A stretch of DNA of 64,000 nt, from positions 1 through 64,000 of the forward strand of contig NZ_BAAAUT010000037.1 of assembly GCF_039534085.1 (NCBI RefSeq), written 5' to 3'. Position 1 is the stretch's first letter. Each line of letters starts with the position of its first letter. Origin of the DNA: Planomonospora_B alba (lineage in GTDB: Bacteria; Actinomycetota; Actinomycetes; Streptosporangiales; Streptosporangiaceae). Position numbers and translations under genes: made by a program. The notes below the pieces were generated by a model. That model was not told the DNA's origin and did no database searches. It was given only the letters and a program-made list of their open reading frames with translations. Below are positions 1-7,648 of this stretch, in pieces.

Positions 1-2
1 TC

Positions 3-155
3 TTCCTGATCGCGGTGCTCGGCCCGGGCCCGTGGGCGCTCGACGCGCTCCTGCGGCGGGGGCGCCGCGGGGACGGGCGGGGCGGCGTGCCGCGGCCCCG
101 CTCCGCGCCCGAGCCCTCGCGGGCCCCGGCCCCGGCCGGTGCCGAGAGCGCCTGA
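3..155 (+). CDS. DoxX-family membrane protein, C-terminal fragment
   Basis: Only the last 50 codons lie inside the window; the gene is cut by the left edge and ends with TGA at 153-155. The visible residues start with a hydrophobic stretch followed by GPGPWALDALL, which resembles the C-terminal helix and G-P-G-x-x-x-L-D signature of small DoxX/DoxD quinol-oxidase-like membrane proteins. A basic, proline-rich tail follows and is probably cytoplasmic. The family call rests on this short motif alone, so another small membrane protein is possible. It points toward the convergent GH51 gene, 153 bases away. Confidence 0.5.
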   Translation, partial: FLIAVLGPGPWALDALLRRGRRGDGRGGVPRPRSAPEPSRAPAPAGAESA

Positions 156-159
156 CGCC

Positions 160-260
160 CCCGGCCCGGCCCCGGCATCGGACCGGCTCCGGCCCGGCCC
201 CCGGTGTCGTCTCCGGCCCGGTCCCGCCCCCCGGTCCGGCTCCGGCCCCGCGCCGGACCG
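160..260. repeat. GC-rich low-complexity intergenic repeat
   Basis: The space between the two convergent genes is made of imperfect CCGG/GGCCC repeats. CTCCGGCCCGG occurs at 187-197 and 211-221, and a close variant at 240-250. It can fold into many hairpins and may act in transcript ending for both neighbours, but no single clean terminator stands out. Confidence 0.35.
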
Positions 261-308
261 CCCGCCCTTCCCGGCGCCTGCACCGGGAGGGGCGGGCGGC
301 GGCCCGGC

Positions 309-1817
309 TCAGCCGTCCGTCAGGCGGATCATGTTCCAGGAGACGGGCGGGAGGACCGCGCGCAGCGTGCCGCCGTCGGCCGCGACCCCGGGCAGCGGGC
401 GGGGGGCCACCCGGTCCGGGTCGTCGGCGCTGTTGCGGGCGTAGACGTCGGGGCCGGACAGGGTGACGGCGCCGTCCGGGCGCACGGGGCCGAGGGCGCG
501 GGTGTCCACCGCCAGCTCCAGCGGCTCGCCGGTCGAGCGGTTGACCGCGAACAGGACCGTCGCCCCGCTCTCCGGATCGCGGGTGGCCACCGCGTCGAGC
601 AGCGGGACCTCGCCGTACTTGGCCGTCTCGTGGACGGGGGAGACCGGCTCCACGCGCAGGACCTCGCCCCGGGCGTGCGCGGCGGTGAGCGCGAACGGGT
701 GGAAGGTGGTCTGCCGCCAGGCCCGGCCCCCGGGCTCGGTCATGATGGGGGCGATCACGTTCACCAGCTGGGCGAGCGAGGCGGCGGTCACCCGGTCGCT
801 GTGCCGGAGCAGGCAGATCAGCAGGCCGCCCAGCGTGACGGCGTCGGCCAGGTGGTAGTGGTCCTCCAGCAGGGGCGGTGCGACCGGCCAGTCCTCGGGC
901 GGCTCGGCGTTCAGGAACCGGGACAGGTACCAGACGTTCCACTCGTCGAACGAGATGTCGATCCGCTTCTTCGCGCCCAGCCGGGCCCGGACGCTGTCGG
1001 CGGTGGCGACCACGGAGTCGATGAAGTGGTCCATGTCGGCGGCCGAGGCCAGGAAGCTCGCCAGGTCGCCGTCGTGCTCCTCGTAGTAGGCGTGGCAGGA
1101 GACGTAGTCGACCACGTCGTAGGCCTCCTCCAGCACGGTGGCCTCCCACGTGCCGAAGGTCGGCATGGACGATCCGGAGCTGCCGCAGGCGACCAGTTCC
1201 AGGCCGGGGTCCAGCATGCGCATCGCGCGGCCGGTCGCGGCGGCCAGCCTGCCGTACTCGCGGGCCGTCTTGTGGCCGATCTGCCAGGGGCCGTCCATCT
1301 CGTTGCCCAGGCACCACATGCGGATGGCGTGCGGCTCCTCGGTCCCGTTGGCGCGGCGCAGGTCCGACCAGTGGGTGCCGGAGGCGATGTTGCAGTACTC
1401 CAGCAGGTCGAGGGCCTCCTGGACGCCGCGGGTGCCGAGGTTGACGGCCATCATCGGCTCCACGCCCGCCTTGCGCGTCCAGCGCATGAACTCGTCCAGG
1501 CCGACGTGGTTGGGCTCGGTGCTGTGCCAGGCCAGGTCGAGCCGGCGGGGGCGCGCCTCCACCGGCCCGATGCCGTCCTCCCACCGGTAGCCGGAGACGA
1601 AGTTGCCGCCGGGATAGCGGACCGTGGTGACGCCCAGCTCCCGGGTGAGCTCCAGGACGTCCCGGCGGAAGCCGTCCTCGTCGGCGGTGGGATGGCCCGG
1701 CTCGTGGATGCCGGTGTAGACGCACCTGCCGAGGTGTTCGACGAACGTGCCGAAGGTGCGGCGGTGCACCGGCGCGATGCGGAAGGCCGGGTCGAGCGTG
1801 AGGTGTGCCTGCTGCAC
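309..1817 (-). CDS. intracellular alpha-L-arabinofuranosidase, GH51
   Basis: A 502-residue enzyme predicted to remove terminal alpha-L-arabinofuranosyl groups from arabino-oligosaccharides. The GH51 signature is clear: RYPGGNF near residue 67, general acid/base Glu173 in WCLGNEMDG and nucleophile Glu292 in SFDEWNVWY, within a TIM barrel, with a C-terminal beta domain. Length matches the usual family size of about 500. There is no signal peptide, so it should act in the cytoplasm on imported sugars. The GTG start at 1817 is chosen because AGGAG lies a few bases upstream; an in-frame extension to 1928 would run through the operator and is unlikely. The gene diverges from the LacI regulator and is probably repressed by it through the operator at 1914-1927. 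Confidence 0.9.
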   Translation of the reverse strand: MQQAHLTLDPAFRIAPVHRRTFGTFVEHLGRCVYTGIHEPGHPTADEDGFRRDVLELTRELGVTTVRYPGGNFVSGYRWEDGIGPVEARPRRLDLAWHSTEPNHVGLDEFMRWTRKAGVEPMMAVNLGTRGVQEALDLLEYCNIASGTHWSDLRRANGTEEPHAIRMWCLGNEMDGPWQIGHKTAREYGRLAAATGRAMRMLDPGLELVACGSSGSSMPTFGTWEATVLEEAYDVVDYVSCHAYYEEHDGDLASFLASAADMDHFIDSVVATADSVRARLGAKKRIDISFDEWNVWYLSRFLNAEPPEDWPVAPPLLEDHYHLADAVTLGGLLICLLRHSDRVTAASLAQLVNVIAPIMTEPGGRAWRQTTFHPFALTAAHARGEVLRVEPVSPVHETAKYGEVPLLDAVATRDPESGATVLFAVNRSTGEPLELAVDTRALGPVRPDGAVTLSGPDVYARNSADDPDRVAPRPLPGVAADGGTLRAVLPPVSWNMIRLTDG

Positions 1818-1913
1818 GGAGGCTGCTCCTGTCGGTGCGGGGGCGCGGGCTCCGGGGCGGGACCGGCGGGTGCGGCGGTCCGGTCCCGGGTTCCGCGCGG
1901 GACCGGAGCCGAT

Positions 1914-1927
1914 TGTTAGCGTTATCA
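1914..1927. promoter_or_regulatory. LacI-family operator 1 (arabinofuranosidase side)
   Basis: TGTTAGCGTTATCA is a pseudo-palindrome around a central CG with 5 of 7 symmetric positions matching. This is the usual LacI/GalR operator architecture. It lies about 100 bases upstream of the GH51 start, where it could block that promoter. Confidence 0.6.
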
Positions 1928-2019
1928 CAAAGGAAGGTCAAGCTCCGGCCGCGCTCCCGCCGGCGCCGTGCGCCCACCGCGGAGGGCGTGCCGGAAGGAG
2001 GGACCGGCCCCGGGAAAGG

Positions 2020-2025
2020 TAGAGT
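2020..2025 (+). promoter_or_regulatory. -10 element for the LacI gene
   Basis: TAGAGT, preceded by GG, matches the actinobacterial TANNNT -10 pattern. Operator 2 begins 13 bases downstream, over the expected transcription start region. No clear -35 box is seen. Confidence 0.4.
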
Positions 2026-2038
2026 TCGGGACTGCGGT

Positions 2039-2052
2039 TGTTACCGCAAACA
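2039..2052. promoter_or_regulatory. LacI-family operator 2 (autoregulatory)
   Basis: TGTTACCGCAAACA shows the same TGTTA/central-CG design as the site at 1914-1927, with 5 of 7 symmetric matches. It sits just downstream of the candidate -10 of the LacI gene, the position expected for autorepression. Confidence 0.55.
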
Positions 2053-2095
2053 CAGCAGCGGCCCCGACGGGGACCCCGACGAGGAACCAGGTGGC

Positions 2096-3136
2096 ATGAC
2101 TCCGCAGCCCCCAGACGAGACGACGCTCCCCGGCCGCCCCAGGACCGCCGTCATGGAGGACGTCGCGGAGCGGGCGGGCGTGTCGGCGATGACCGTCTCC
2201 CGGGTGCTCAACACCCCGGAGAAGGTGCGGCCGGACACCCGGGCCCGCGTCCTGGAGGCGGTGCGGGAGCTGGGCTACCGCCCCAACCAGGCCGCGCGCT
2301 CGCTGGTCACCGGGCGCTCGGGCACGCTCGGCGTGGTCAGCTTCGACACCACCCTGTACGGCCCCGCCTCGACGCTCTACGGCATCGAGCGGGCCGCGCG
2401 GGGCGAGGAGTACCTCATCACCATCGTGAGCCTGACCGCGCTGAACCGCCGCTCCATCGGCGACGCGGTGGACCGGCTGCGCGCCCAGTCCGTCGAGGGG
2501 GTCGTCATCGTGGCCCCGCACGAGTCGGCCGTGGACGGGCTGCGCAGCCTGCCCGCCGACCTGCCCGTGGTCGTGGTCGGCGCCCGCGAGGGGCTGCCGG
2601 TGCCGGTCGCCGCGGTCGACCAGGAGGCGGGGGCCGTGCGGGCCGTGCGCCACCTGCTCAGTCTCGGCCACCGCACGGTCTGGCACCTGTCCGGCCCGCC
2701 GGACTGGATCGACGCCGCCGGCCGGATCGCCGGCTGGCGCTCGGCCCTGGAGGCGGAGGGCCGCCCGGTGCCCGACCCGCTGCCCGGTGACTGGAGCGCC
2801 CGCTCCGGGTACGAGCACGGCCTGCGGCTGGCCCGGGACCCGGAGGTGACGGCGGTCTTCGCGGCCAACGACCACATGGCCATGGGGGTGCTGCGGGCGA
2901 TGCGGGAGGCCGGCCGCCGGGTGCCGGAGGACGTGAGCGTGGTCGGCTTCGACGACGTGCCGGAGGCCGGCTACCTCTGGCCTCTGCTGACCACGGTCAG
3001 GCAGAACTTCGGCGAGGTGGGCCGCCTGGCCTTCGAGCTGCTGCTGGAGCGCATCGACGGGGGCGCGGAGAACCGCTACCGGCTGGTGGAGCCGGAGCTC
3101 GTCGTCCGGGAGAGCACGGGCCCCCGCGCGGGGTGA
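2096..3136 (+). CDS. LacI-family transcriptional regulator
   Basis: A 346-residue sugar-responsive DNA-binding protein. The N-terminal helix-turn-helix is at about residues 19-40 (VMEDVAERAGVSAMTVSRVL), followed by the hinge-helix segment NQAARSL and a periplasmic-binding-protein-like effector domain. The ATG at 2096 has GAGGA about 10 bases upstream; earlier in-frame starts would lie before the promoter. Divergence from the GH51 gene and the two operators between them suggest that it controls arabinofuranosidase and its own gene. The inducer is probably an arabinose-containing sugar, which is an inference from context only. It may also regulate the GH13 gene downstream. Confidence 0.88.
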   Translation: MTPQPPDETTLPGRPRTAVMEDVAERAGVSAMTVSRVLNTPEKVRPDTRARVLEAVRELGYRPNQAARSLVTGRSGTLGVVSFDTTLYGPASTLYGIERAARGEEYLITIVSLTALNRRSIGDAVDRLRAQSVEGVVIVAPHESAVDGLRSLPADLPVVVVGAREGLPVPVAAVDQEAGAVRAVRHLLSLGHRTVWHLSGPPDWIDAAGRIAGWRSALEAEGRPVPDPLPGDWSARSGYEHGLRLARDPEVTAVFAANDHMAMGVLRAMREAGRRVPEDVSVVGFDDVPEAGYLWPLLTTVRQNFGEVGRLAFELLLERIDGGAENRYRLVEPELVVRESTGPRAG

Positions 3137-3229
3137 GCGGGCGCGGCCGGGCCTCCGGCGGTCCGGCGGGGTCCGGCCGCATCCGCCGCCGGGGCGCCCG
3201 GGCGCCCCGGCGGCGGCGGGGATCCCGGG

Positions 3230-4588
3230 TCAGCGCGGGCCGAGGACCGTCCAGCCGTGGGCGGGCACGGTGTGGGTGGACGGGGTGCGGCCGGGTGCGG
3301 CGGGCGGCCCGGCCGGGGCGTCCCCCTCGGCGGACGACTCCAGCACGGCCAGGCCGCCGGCCTCCACCGGCAGGCGCCGGGGACGGTCGTCGACGTTCAG
3401 CAGGGTCAGCACCCTGCGGCCGGGGTCGGCGGGATCGCAGGACTCCAGGACGGCGGCGCGGTTGTCCAGGTACGGCAGGGCGGTCCGGGCCCGCACCAGC
3501 CACGGGTGGCGCCGCCTGAGCCCGATCAGCCGCCGGTGCAGCCGGTGGACGGGCCGGCCCAGCGGGGAGAGCTCGCCGGGGGAGCCGGGGAAGGCCGGGC
3601 GGACCGCGTCGTCACCGCCCTCCCGTTCCTCCTTGACGCCGGTGAAGGCCTGCTCGTCGCCGTAGTAGACGCTGGGCACGCCGCCGACGGTGAACAGCAC
3701 GGCCAGGGCGTGGCCGAGGTGGCGGCGGTCGGCCAGACGGCTGGCCAGCCGTGTCACGTCGTGGTTGCCCACGAAGGTCAGGGGCGTGAAGGTCTCCAGC
3801 AGCGCGCCGTGCCGGTCCAGGGTCCAGGCCAGCTCGTGGAGGTTGCCGTCGTTGAGCGAGCTCCAGATCGCCTTCCACAGCTCGTACTGGGTGACCGAGT
3901 CCAGCCCGCTCTCGCGGACGTAGGCGGCGTAGTCGCCGTGGATCACCTCTCCGACGAACCACGCGCCGGGGTGGCGCGGCCGTACCCGCTCCAGGGCCTC
4001 GCGCCAGAACCGGGCCGGCACCGCGTAGGCGGCGTCGAGCCGCCAGCCGGAGGCGCCCCGGGAGAGCCAGTGGTCCATGACGCGCACGACGTGGTCGAGC
4101 ACGGCGGGCTCGTCGTGGTCGAGGGCGACGAGACGGTGGTGGCCCTCGAAGGTTGCGTACCCCCCGCCGTCCCCGGCCTCTCCGCCCGCCCCGGCGTCCC
4201 GGCGGAACCACGCGGCCGCGCGCGGGTCGGCGCCGGCCCGCCGGAAGACCGGGAAGGCCCGGCCGACGTGGTTGAACACCCCGTCCAGCAGGAGGTGCAG
4301 GCCCCGGTCCCGGGCGGCGGCGGCGAACCGGTCGAAGTCGGCGTCGTCACCGAGCCGCGGATCGATCCGGAAGTGGTCGACGGTGTCGTAGCCGTGCGTC
4401 TCCGAGGCGAAGACCGGGCCCAGCTGCAGGCCGGAGCAGCCCAGCTCCACGGCGTAGTCCAGCCAGGCCTCCAGGTGCCGCAGCCGGTGCCGGACGGGCG
4501 CCTGCGGCGGGAGCGCGGCGGCCTCGGCGCCGGTGAAACCCAGCGGGTACACCTGCCACCAGATCGCGTGATCGGCCCACGGCGCCAC
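3230..4588 (-). CDS. alpha-amylase family (GH13) glycosidase, intracellular
   Basis: A 452-residue GH13 enzyme acting on alpha-glucosidic linkages. All four conserved regions are present: DGVFNH (102-107), GWRLDAAY with nucleophile Asp185, FVGEV with acid/base Glu214, and FVGNHD ending in the transition-state Asp277. No signal peptide is seen, so it should work inside the cell on malto-oligosaccharides. The GTG at 4588 is preceded by AAGGAGG at good spacing; the reading frame stays open far upstream, but that part overlaps other genes on both strands. The exact specificity (alpha-amylase, maltogenic or neopullulanase-like) cannot be read from the sequence. It converges with the LacI gene. Confidence 0.87.
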   Translation of the reverse strand: MAPWADHAIWWQVYPLGFTGAEAAALPPQAPVRHRLRHLEAWLDYAVELGCSGLQLGPVFASETHGYDTVDHFRIDPRLGDDADFDRFAAAARDRGLHLLLDGVFNHVGRAFPVFRRAGADPRAAAWFRRDAGAGGEAGDGGGYATFEGHHRLVALDHDEPAVLDHVVRVMDHWLSRGASGWRLDAAYAVPARFWREALERVRPRHPGAWFVGEVIHGDYAAYVRESGLDSVTQYELWKAIWSSLNDGNLHELAWTLDRHGALLETFTPLTFVGNHDVTRLASRLADRRHLGHALAVLFTVGGVPSVYYGDEQAFTGVKEEREGGDDAVRPAFPGSPGELSPLGRPVHRLHRRLIGLRRRHPWLVRARTALPYLDNRAAVLESCDPADPGRRVLTLLNVDDRPRRLPVEAGGLAVLESSAEGDAPAGPPAAPGRTPSTHTVPAHGWTVLGPR

Positions 4589-4820
4589 GGCCGTCCTCCT
4601 TCCGGGCGTTCGCCCCGCTCCCCGGGGTTCCCTGAGGTCCCTGGGCGCACCCGCGCCCCGCACGGCACCCCTGCCCCCGCCGCGCGGCCCCATGCCGGGT
4701 CCGCCACGGGTCCCGCGGCCGCTCCTCCGCCGGGTTCCCCCGCGGTCCGGGCGCGGGCGCCCCGCGCCCGGGGACCGGCGAGACGATCGACAGGTACGGA
4801 ACAAAGCTCGGTCCGGGTCG

Positions 4821-4826
4821 TACACT
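4821..4826 (+). promoter_or_regulatory. -10 element for the LLM oxidoreductase gene
   Basis: TACACT fits the TANNNT -10 pattern and lies 32 bases upstream of the ATG, leaving room for a leader with the GGAG ribosome site. The -35 region is not obvious. Confidence 0.4.
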
Positions 4827-4858
4827 GGCCCGAGCCACCAGAATGGAGTTCTGCAGCG

Positions 4859-5758
4859 ATGCGAATCGGTCTGTTCATCAACGAGCCCAAGGGTCCGGAC
4901 GTGCTCGGAAAGCTCCGCGAGCGGATCGCCAGGGGGGCCGACGACGGCTTCACCTCGGCCTGGGTCTCGCACATCTTCGGCCTCGACGCGCTGACCGCGT
5001 TGGCCGTGGCGGGCGCCGGGGTGCCCGGGATCGAACTCGGCACCGCCGTCGTGCCGACCTACCCGCGCCACCCCGCCGCGCTGGCCCAGCAGGCCCTCAC
5101 CGCCAACGCCGCGCTGGACGGCCGCCTGAACCTGGGCATCGGGCTCTCGCACCAGGTGGTGATCGAGGGCATGTTCGGCTACAGCTACGAGCGGCCCGCC
5201 CGGCACATGCGCGAGTACCTGTCGGTCCTGATGCCGCTGGCGCGCGGGGAGAAGGTGGACTTCCAGGGTGAGACCCTCACCGCGCGGATCGGCCTGAGCA
5301 CGCCCGGCGCGGGGCGGATGCCGGTCCTGATCGCCGCGCTGGCCCCGCGCATGCTCAAGCTCGCGGGCGAGGTCGCCGACGGCACCGTGCTCTGGATGAC
5401 GGGCCCCAGGACCGTCGCCGAGCACATCGCCCCCGCCGTCACCGAGGCGGCGCGGGCCGCCGGCCGGCCCGCGCCGCGGATCGTCTGCGCGCTGCCGGTC
5501 TGCGTCACCGACGACGCCGAGGCGGCGCGGGCCCGGGCCGCGGAGGTGTTCGCCGTCTACGGGCAGCTGCCGTCCTACCGGGCGGTGCTCGACCGGGAGG
5601 GCGCGGCGGGCCCGGCCGACGTGGCGATCGTCGGGGACGAGGAGAGCGTCGCCGCGCAGATCGGGACGCTGGCCGAGGCCGGGGTCACCGACTTCGCCGC
5701 CGCCGAGTTCGCCTCCGACGGCGGCCGGACCCGGGAGTTCCTCAAGACCCTGCTCTGA
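4859..5758 (+). CDS. LLM-class F420-dependent oxidoreductase
   Basis: A 299-residue protein of the luciferase-like monooxygenase superfamily, probably an F420-dependent dehydrogenase or reductase. It starts MRIGLFI, has the family segments ELGTAVVPTYPRHP, LGIGLSH and ADGTVLWMTGP, and lacks membrane segments. Its TIM-barrel length is typical for the F420-linked branch, but the substrate cannot be inferred. The start at 4859 has GGAG upstream. It is flanked by unrelated minus-strand genes and seems monocistronic. The last six codon-lengths, including the stop, are duplicated in tandem just downstream (5745-5780). Confidence 0.85.
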   Translation: MRIGLFINEPKGPDVLGKLRERIARGADDGFTSAWVSHIFGLDALTALAVAGAGVPGIELGTAVVPTYPRHPAALAQQALTANAALDGRLNLGIGLSHQVVIEGMFGYSYERPARHMREYLSVLMPLARGEKVDFQGETLTARIGLSTPGAGRMPVLIAALAPRMLKLAGEVADGTVLWMTGPRTVAEHIAPAVTEAARAAGRPAPRIVCALPVCVTDDAEAARARAAEVFAVYGQLPSYRAVLDREGAAGPADVAIVGDEESVAAQIGTLAEAGVTDFAAAEFASDGGRTREFLKTLL

Positions 5759-5780
5759 GGCGAGACCCCGCTCTGAGGCG
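5745..5780 (+). repeat. 18-bp tandem direct repeat spanning the stop codon
   Basis: AGACCCTGCTCTGAGGCG (5745-5762) is followed immediately by AGACCCCGCTCTGAGGCG (5763-5780), one mismatch. The unit includes the TGA stop of the oxidoreductase gene, so the second copy supplies a second in-frame stop. Confidence 0.85.
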
Positions 5781-5782
5781 GG

Positions 5783-5820
5783 CGGCCCCGCGCCCCGCGC
5801 TCCCGCGGCGCGCGGGGCCG
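5783..5820. terminator. hairpin between convergent genes
   Basis: CGGCCCCGCGC (5783-5793) pairs perfectly with GCGCGGGGCCG (5810-5820) across a 16-base loop. It lies between the convergent oxidoreductase and PAP2-like genes. There is no T tract, as is common for actinobacterial terminators. Confidence 0.5.
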
Positions 5821-5862
5821 GGGCCGCGTGCCGTACCGGGAGGGCGGGCCCGCCGGGCGGGC

Positions 5863-6477
5863 TCAGACGCCGAACGCGGCCAGGGTCGCCCAGGCCGAGC
5901 CGGCACCGGTGAGCGCCCCGGCCGCGACCTGGGCGGGGGTGTGGTGGCGCAGCCGTACCCGCGCCCAGCAGATCACGGCCACGACCGGCGCGCCCGCCGC
6001 CAGCACGGGTACGGCGGGCAGCACGTGGGCGAGCACCACCACGGTGCCTGCGGACACGGCCGCGTGGAAGGAGATCTTCCAGCGCAGGGTGATCGGGACG
6101 GTCAGGGCGAGGGCGGCCAGCATCGCGGCCACCGTGGCGACCAGCAGCCGGGGGCCGTCCAGGGAGGCCAGCAGCACCAGGGCGACGACCACGGCGACCA
6201 TCGCCACCAGCAGCGGCCGGGTCCGGCTCGCCCGGTCGACCAGGTGGTGGGAGTCCAGCCGCCCGGAGCGCACCCCGGCCAGGATCACCCCGGCGGGGAC
6301 ACCGCCGCACAGCACCGAGGCCATCAGCCCCCAGCCCGCGCCCGGCCAGCCGCCCGTCACCATCCCGACCAGCGGCGGCAGGCCGATGACCAGCGCCTGC
6401 GGGGAGAACAGGTCGGTCACCCACCGAGCCACGGTGGTGCCGGCCCCGGAGTCCGGGGCCGCCCTGTGCCCGGTCAT
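5863..6477 (-). CDS. PAP2-superfamily-like membrane protein
   Basis: A 204-residue integral membrane protein with about five or six hydrophobic segments. Two blocks recall type 2 phosphatidic acid phosphatases: KISFHAA (the S-x-H-A part of motif 2) and ARVRLRHHTPAQVAAG (the R-x5-H-x3 part of motif 3, with the usual final Asp replaced). It may dephosphorylate a lipid or isoprenoid phosphate, or it may be a divergent non-catalytic member. The ATG at 6477 follows the dapD terminator on the minus strand, with GGGGGTGAT just upstream. No motif 1 (KxxxxxxRP) is evident, so the assignment is moderate. Confidence 0.62.
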   Translation of the reverse strand: MTGHRAAPDSGAGTTVARWVTDLFSPQALVIGLPPLVGMVTGGWPGAGWGLMASVLCGGVPAGVILAGVRSGRLDSHHLVDRASRTRPLLVAMVAVVVALVLLASLDGPRLLVATVAAMLAALALTVPITLRWKISFHAAVSAGTVVVLAHVLPAVPVLAAGAPVVAVICWARVRLRHHTPAQVAAGALTGAGSAWATLAAFGV

Positions 6478-6490
6478 CGATCACCCCCAG

Positions 6491-6529
6491 CGTCGCGGTC
6501 CCGGCCGCCCGGCGGCCGGGACCGCGACG
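6491..6529 (-). terminator. strong dapD terminator hairpin
   Basis: A perfect 18-bp stem, CGTCGCGGTCCCGGCCGC (6491-6508) pairing with 6512-6529, closes on a 3-base loop. It begins 3 bases after the dapD stop and ends 14 bases before the next minus-strand start, so it should insulate the PAP2-like gene from dapD. Confidence 0.75.
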
Positions 6530-6531
6530 GC

Positions 6532-7509
6532 TCAGTCGTTGGCGTGCAGGATCGCGTTGAGCTCCACGCCGGTGCCCTGGCGGGGGACGGCCTCGACGGC
6601 GCCGGTGGTGGAGTTGCGGCGGAACAGCAGCCCGGAGGCGCCGGAGAGCTCGGCGGCCTTGACGACCTTGCCGTCGGGGAGCGTCACCTTGGTCCCGGCG
6701 GTGACGTACAGGCCCGCCTCCACGACCACGTCGTCGCCCAGGGAGATGCCGATGCCGCTGTTGGCGCCGAGCAGGCAGCGCTCGCCGACGGAGATCACCT
6801 GCTTGCCGCCGCCCGACAGGGTGCCCATGATCGAGGCGCCGCCGCCGACGTCGGAGCCGTCACCGACGACGACCCCGGCGGAGATCCGCCCCTCCACCAT
6901 GGAGGCGCCGAGCGTGCCGGCGTTGAAGTTGACGAAGCCCTCGTGCATCACCGTCGTGCCGGCGGCCAGGTGCGCGCCGAGCCGGACGCGGTCGGCCTCG
7001 GCGATCCGCACGCCGGTCGGCACCACGTAGTCCACCATCCGGGGGAACTTGTCGACGCCGTAGACGGTCACCTGGCCGCGGGCGCGCAGGCGGAGCCGCA
7101 CCTCCTCGAACCCCTCGACCGGGCAGGGGCCGTGGTTGGTCCACACGACGTTGGCGAGCAGGCCGAAGACGCCGTCCAGGTTCTGGCCGTGCGGCTTGAC
7201 CAGGCGGGCGGAGAGCAGGTGCAGGCGGAGGTAGACGTCGTAGGTGTCGGCGGGCGGCTCCGAGAGCTTGGCGATGCCGGTCTCCACGGCGACCACCTCG
7301 ACGCCCCGGTCGGCGTCCGGGCCGAGCAGCGCCGCGGCGGCGGGGCCGAGGGCCTGCTCGGCCTCCTGCGGGGTCAGCCGGCGGGTGCCCGGCGCGGAGG
7401 GCTCACCCAGCCGCGGGGAGGGGAACCAGGTGTCCAGCACCGTCCCGTCGGGGGTGATGGTCGCGATGCCGACGCCGTGGGCGCCGGAAGTCTGAGCTGC
7501 TGCGTTCAC
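6532..7509 (-). CDS. dapD: 2,3,4,5-tetrahydropyridine-2,6-dicarboxylate N-succinyltransferase
   Basis: A 325-residue enzyme that transfers succinyl from succinyl-CoA to tetrahydrodipicolinate in the lysine/meso-diaminopimelate pathway, feeding peptidoglycan. It is the long actinobacterial DapD type: an N-terminal alpha/beta domain, then a left-handed beta-helix with hexapeptide repeats at about residues 170-270. Typical blocks are VMHEGFVNFNAGTLG, SMVEGRIS and GANSGIGISLGDDVVVEAG. The GTG start at 7509 has no Shine-Dalgarno sequence; a -10 TAGTCT lies 8 bases upstream, so a leaderless mRNA is likely. A strong terminator follows. thrS is divergent. Confidence 0.93.
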   Translation of the reverse strand: MNAAAQTSGAHGVGIATITPDGTVLDTWFPSPRLGEPSAPGTRRLTPQEAEQALGPAAAALLGPDADRGVEVVAVETGIAKLSEPPADTYDVYLRLHLLSARLVKPHGQNLDGVFGLLANVVWTNHGPCPVEGFEEVRLRLRARGQVTVYGVDKFPRMVDYVVPTGVRIAEADRVRLGAHLAAGTTVMHEGFVNFNAGTLGASMVEGRISAGVVVGDGSDVGGGASIMGTLSGGGKQVISVGERCLLGANSGIGISLGDDVVVEAGLYVTAGTKVTLPDGKVVKAAELSGASGLLFRRNSTTGAVEAVPRQGTGVELNAILHAND

Positions 7510-7517
7510 AGCGACCA

Positions 7518-7523
7518 AGACTA
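7518..7523 (-). promoter_or_regulatory. -10 element of dapD (leaderless)
   Basis: Read on the minus strand, TAGTCT lies 8 bases before the GTG of dapD. Transcription would begin at or next to the start codon, which explains the absence of a ribosome site. Confidence 0.5.
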
Positions 7524-7611
7524 GATGATGTCCCCGGCCCGGCCCGTGGACGGGCTCGCCGGATGACCGGGCACCGGCCGGTCGGCCGCTCCGGCGCGCC
7601 GTGCTCACCGG

Positions 7612-7617
7612 TAGCAT
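7612..7617 (+). promoter_or_regulatory. -10 element of thrS
   Basis: TAGCAT, preceded by GG, lies 31 bases upstream of the thrS GTG. It leaves a short leader carrying AAGGAG. No T-box-like leader fits in this space. Confidence 0.4.
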
Positions 7618-7648
7618 CGGTTTTCTACCACTCATCGAAGGAGCAACC

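Noticed and set aside
4589..6484. An open-frame extension of the GH13 gene far upstream on the minus strand
   Set aside because: It would run antisense through the oxidoreductase gene and overlap the PAP2-like gene in another frame. The GTG at 4588 has a strong ribosome site and gives a normal GH13 N terminus.
7510..7648. T-box or other tRNA-sensing leader before thrS
   Set aside because: The divergent region is only 139 bases, with no specifier stem, T-box sequence or antiterminator.
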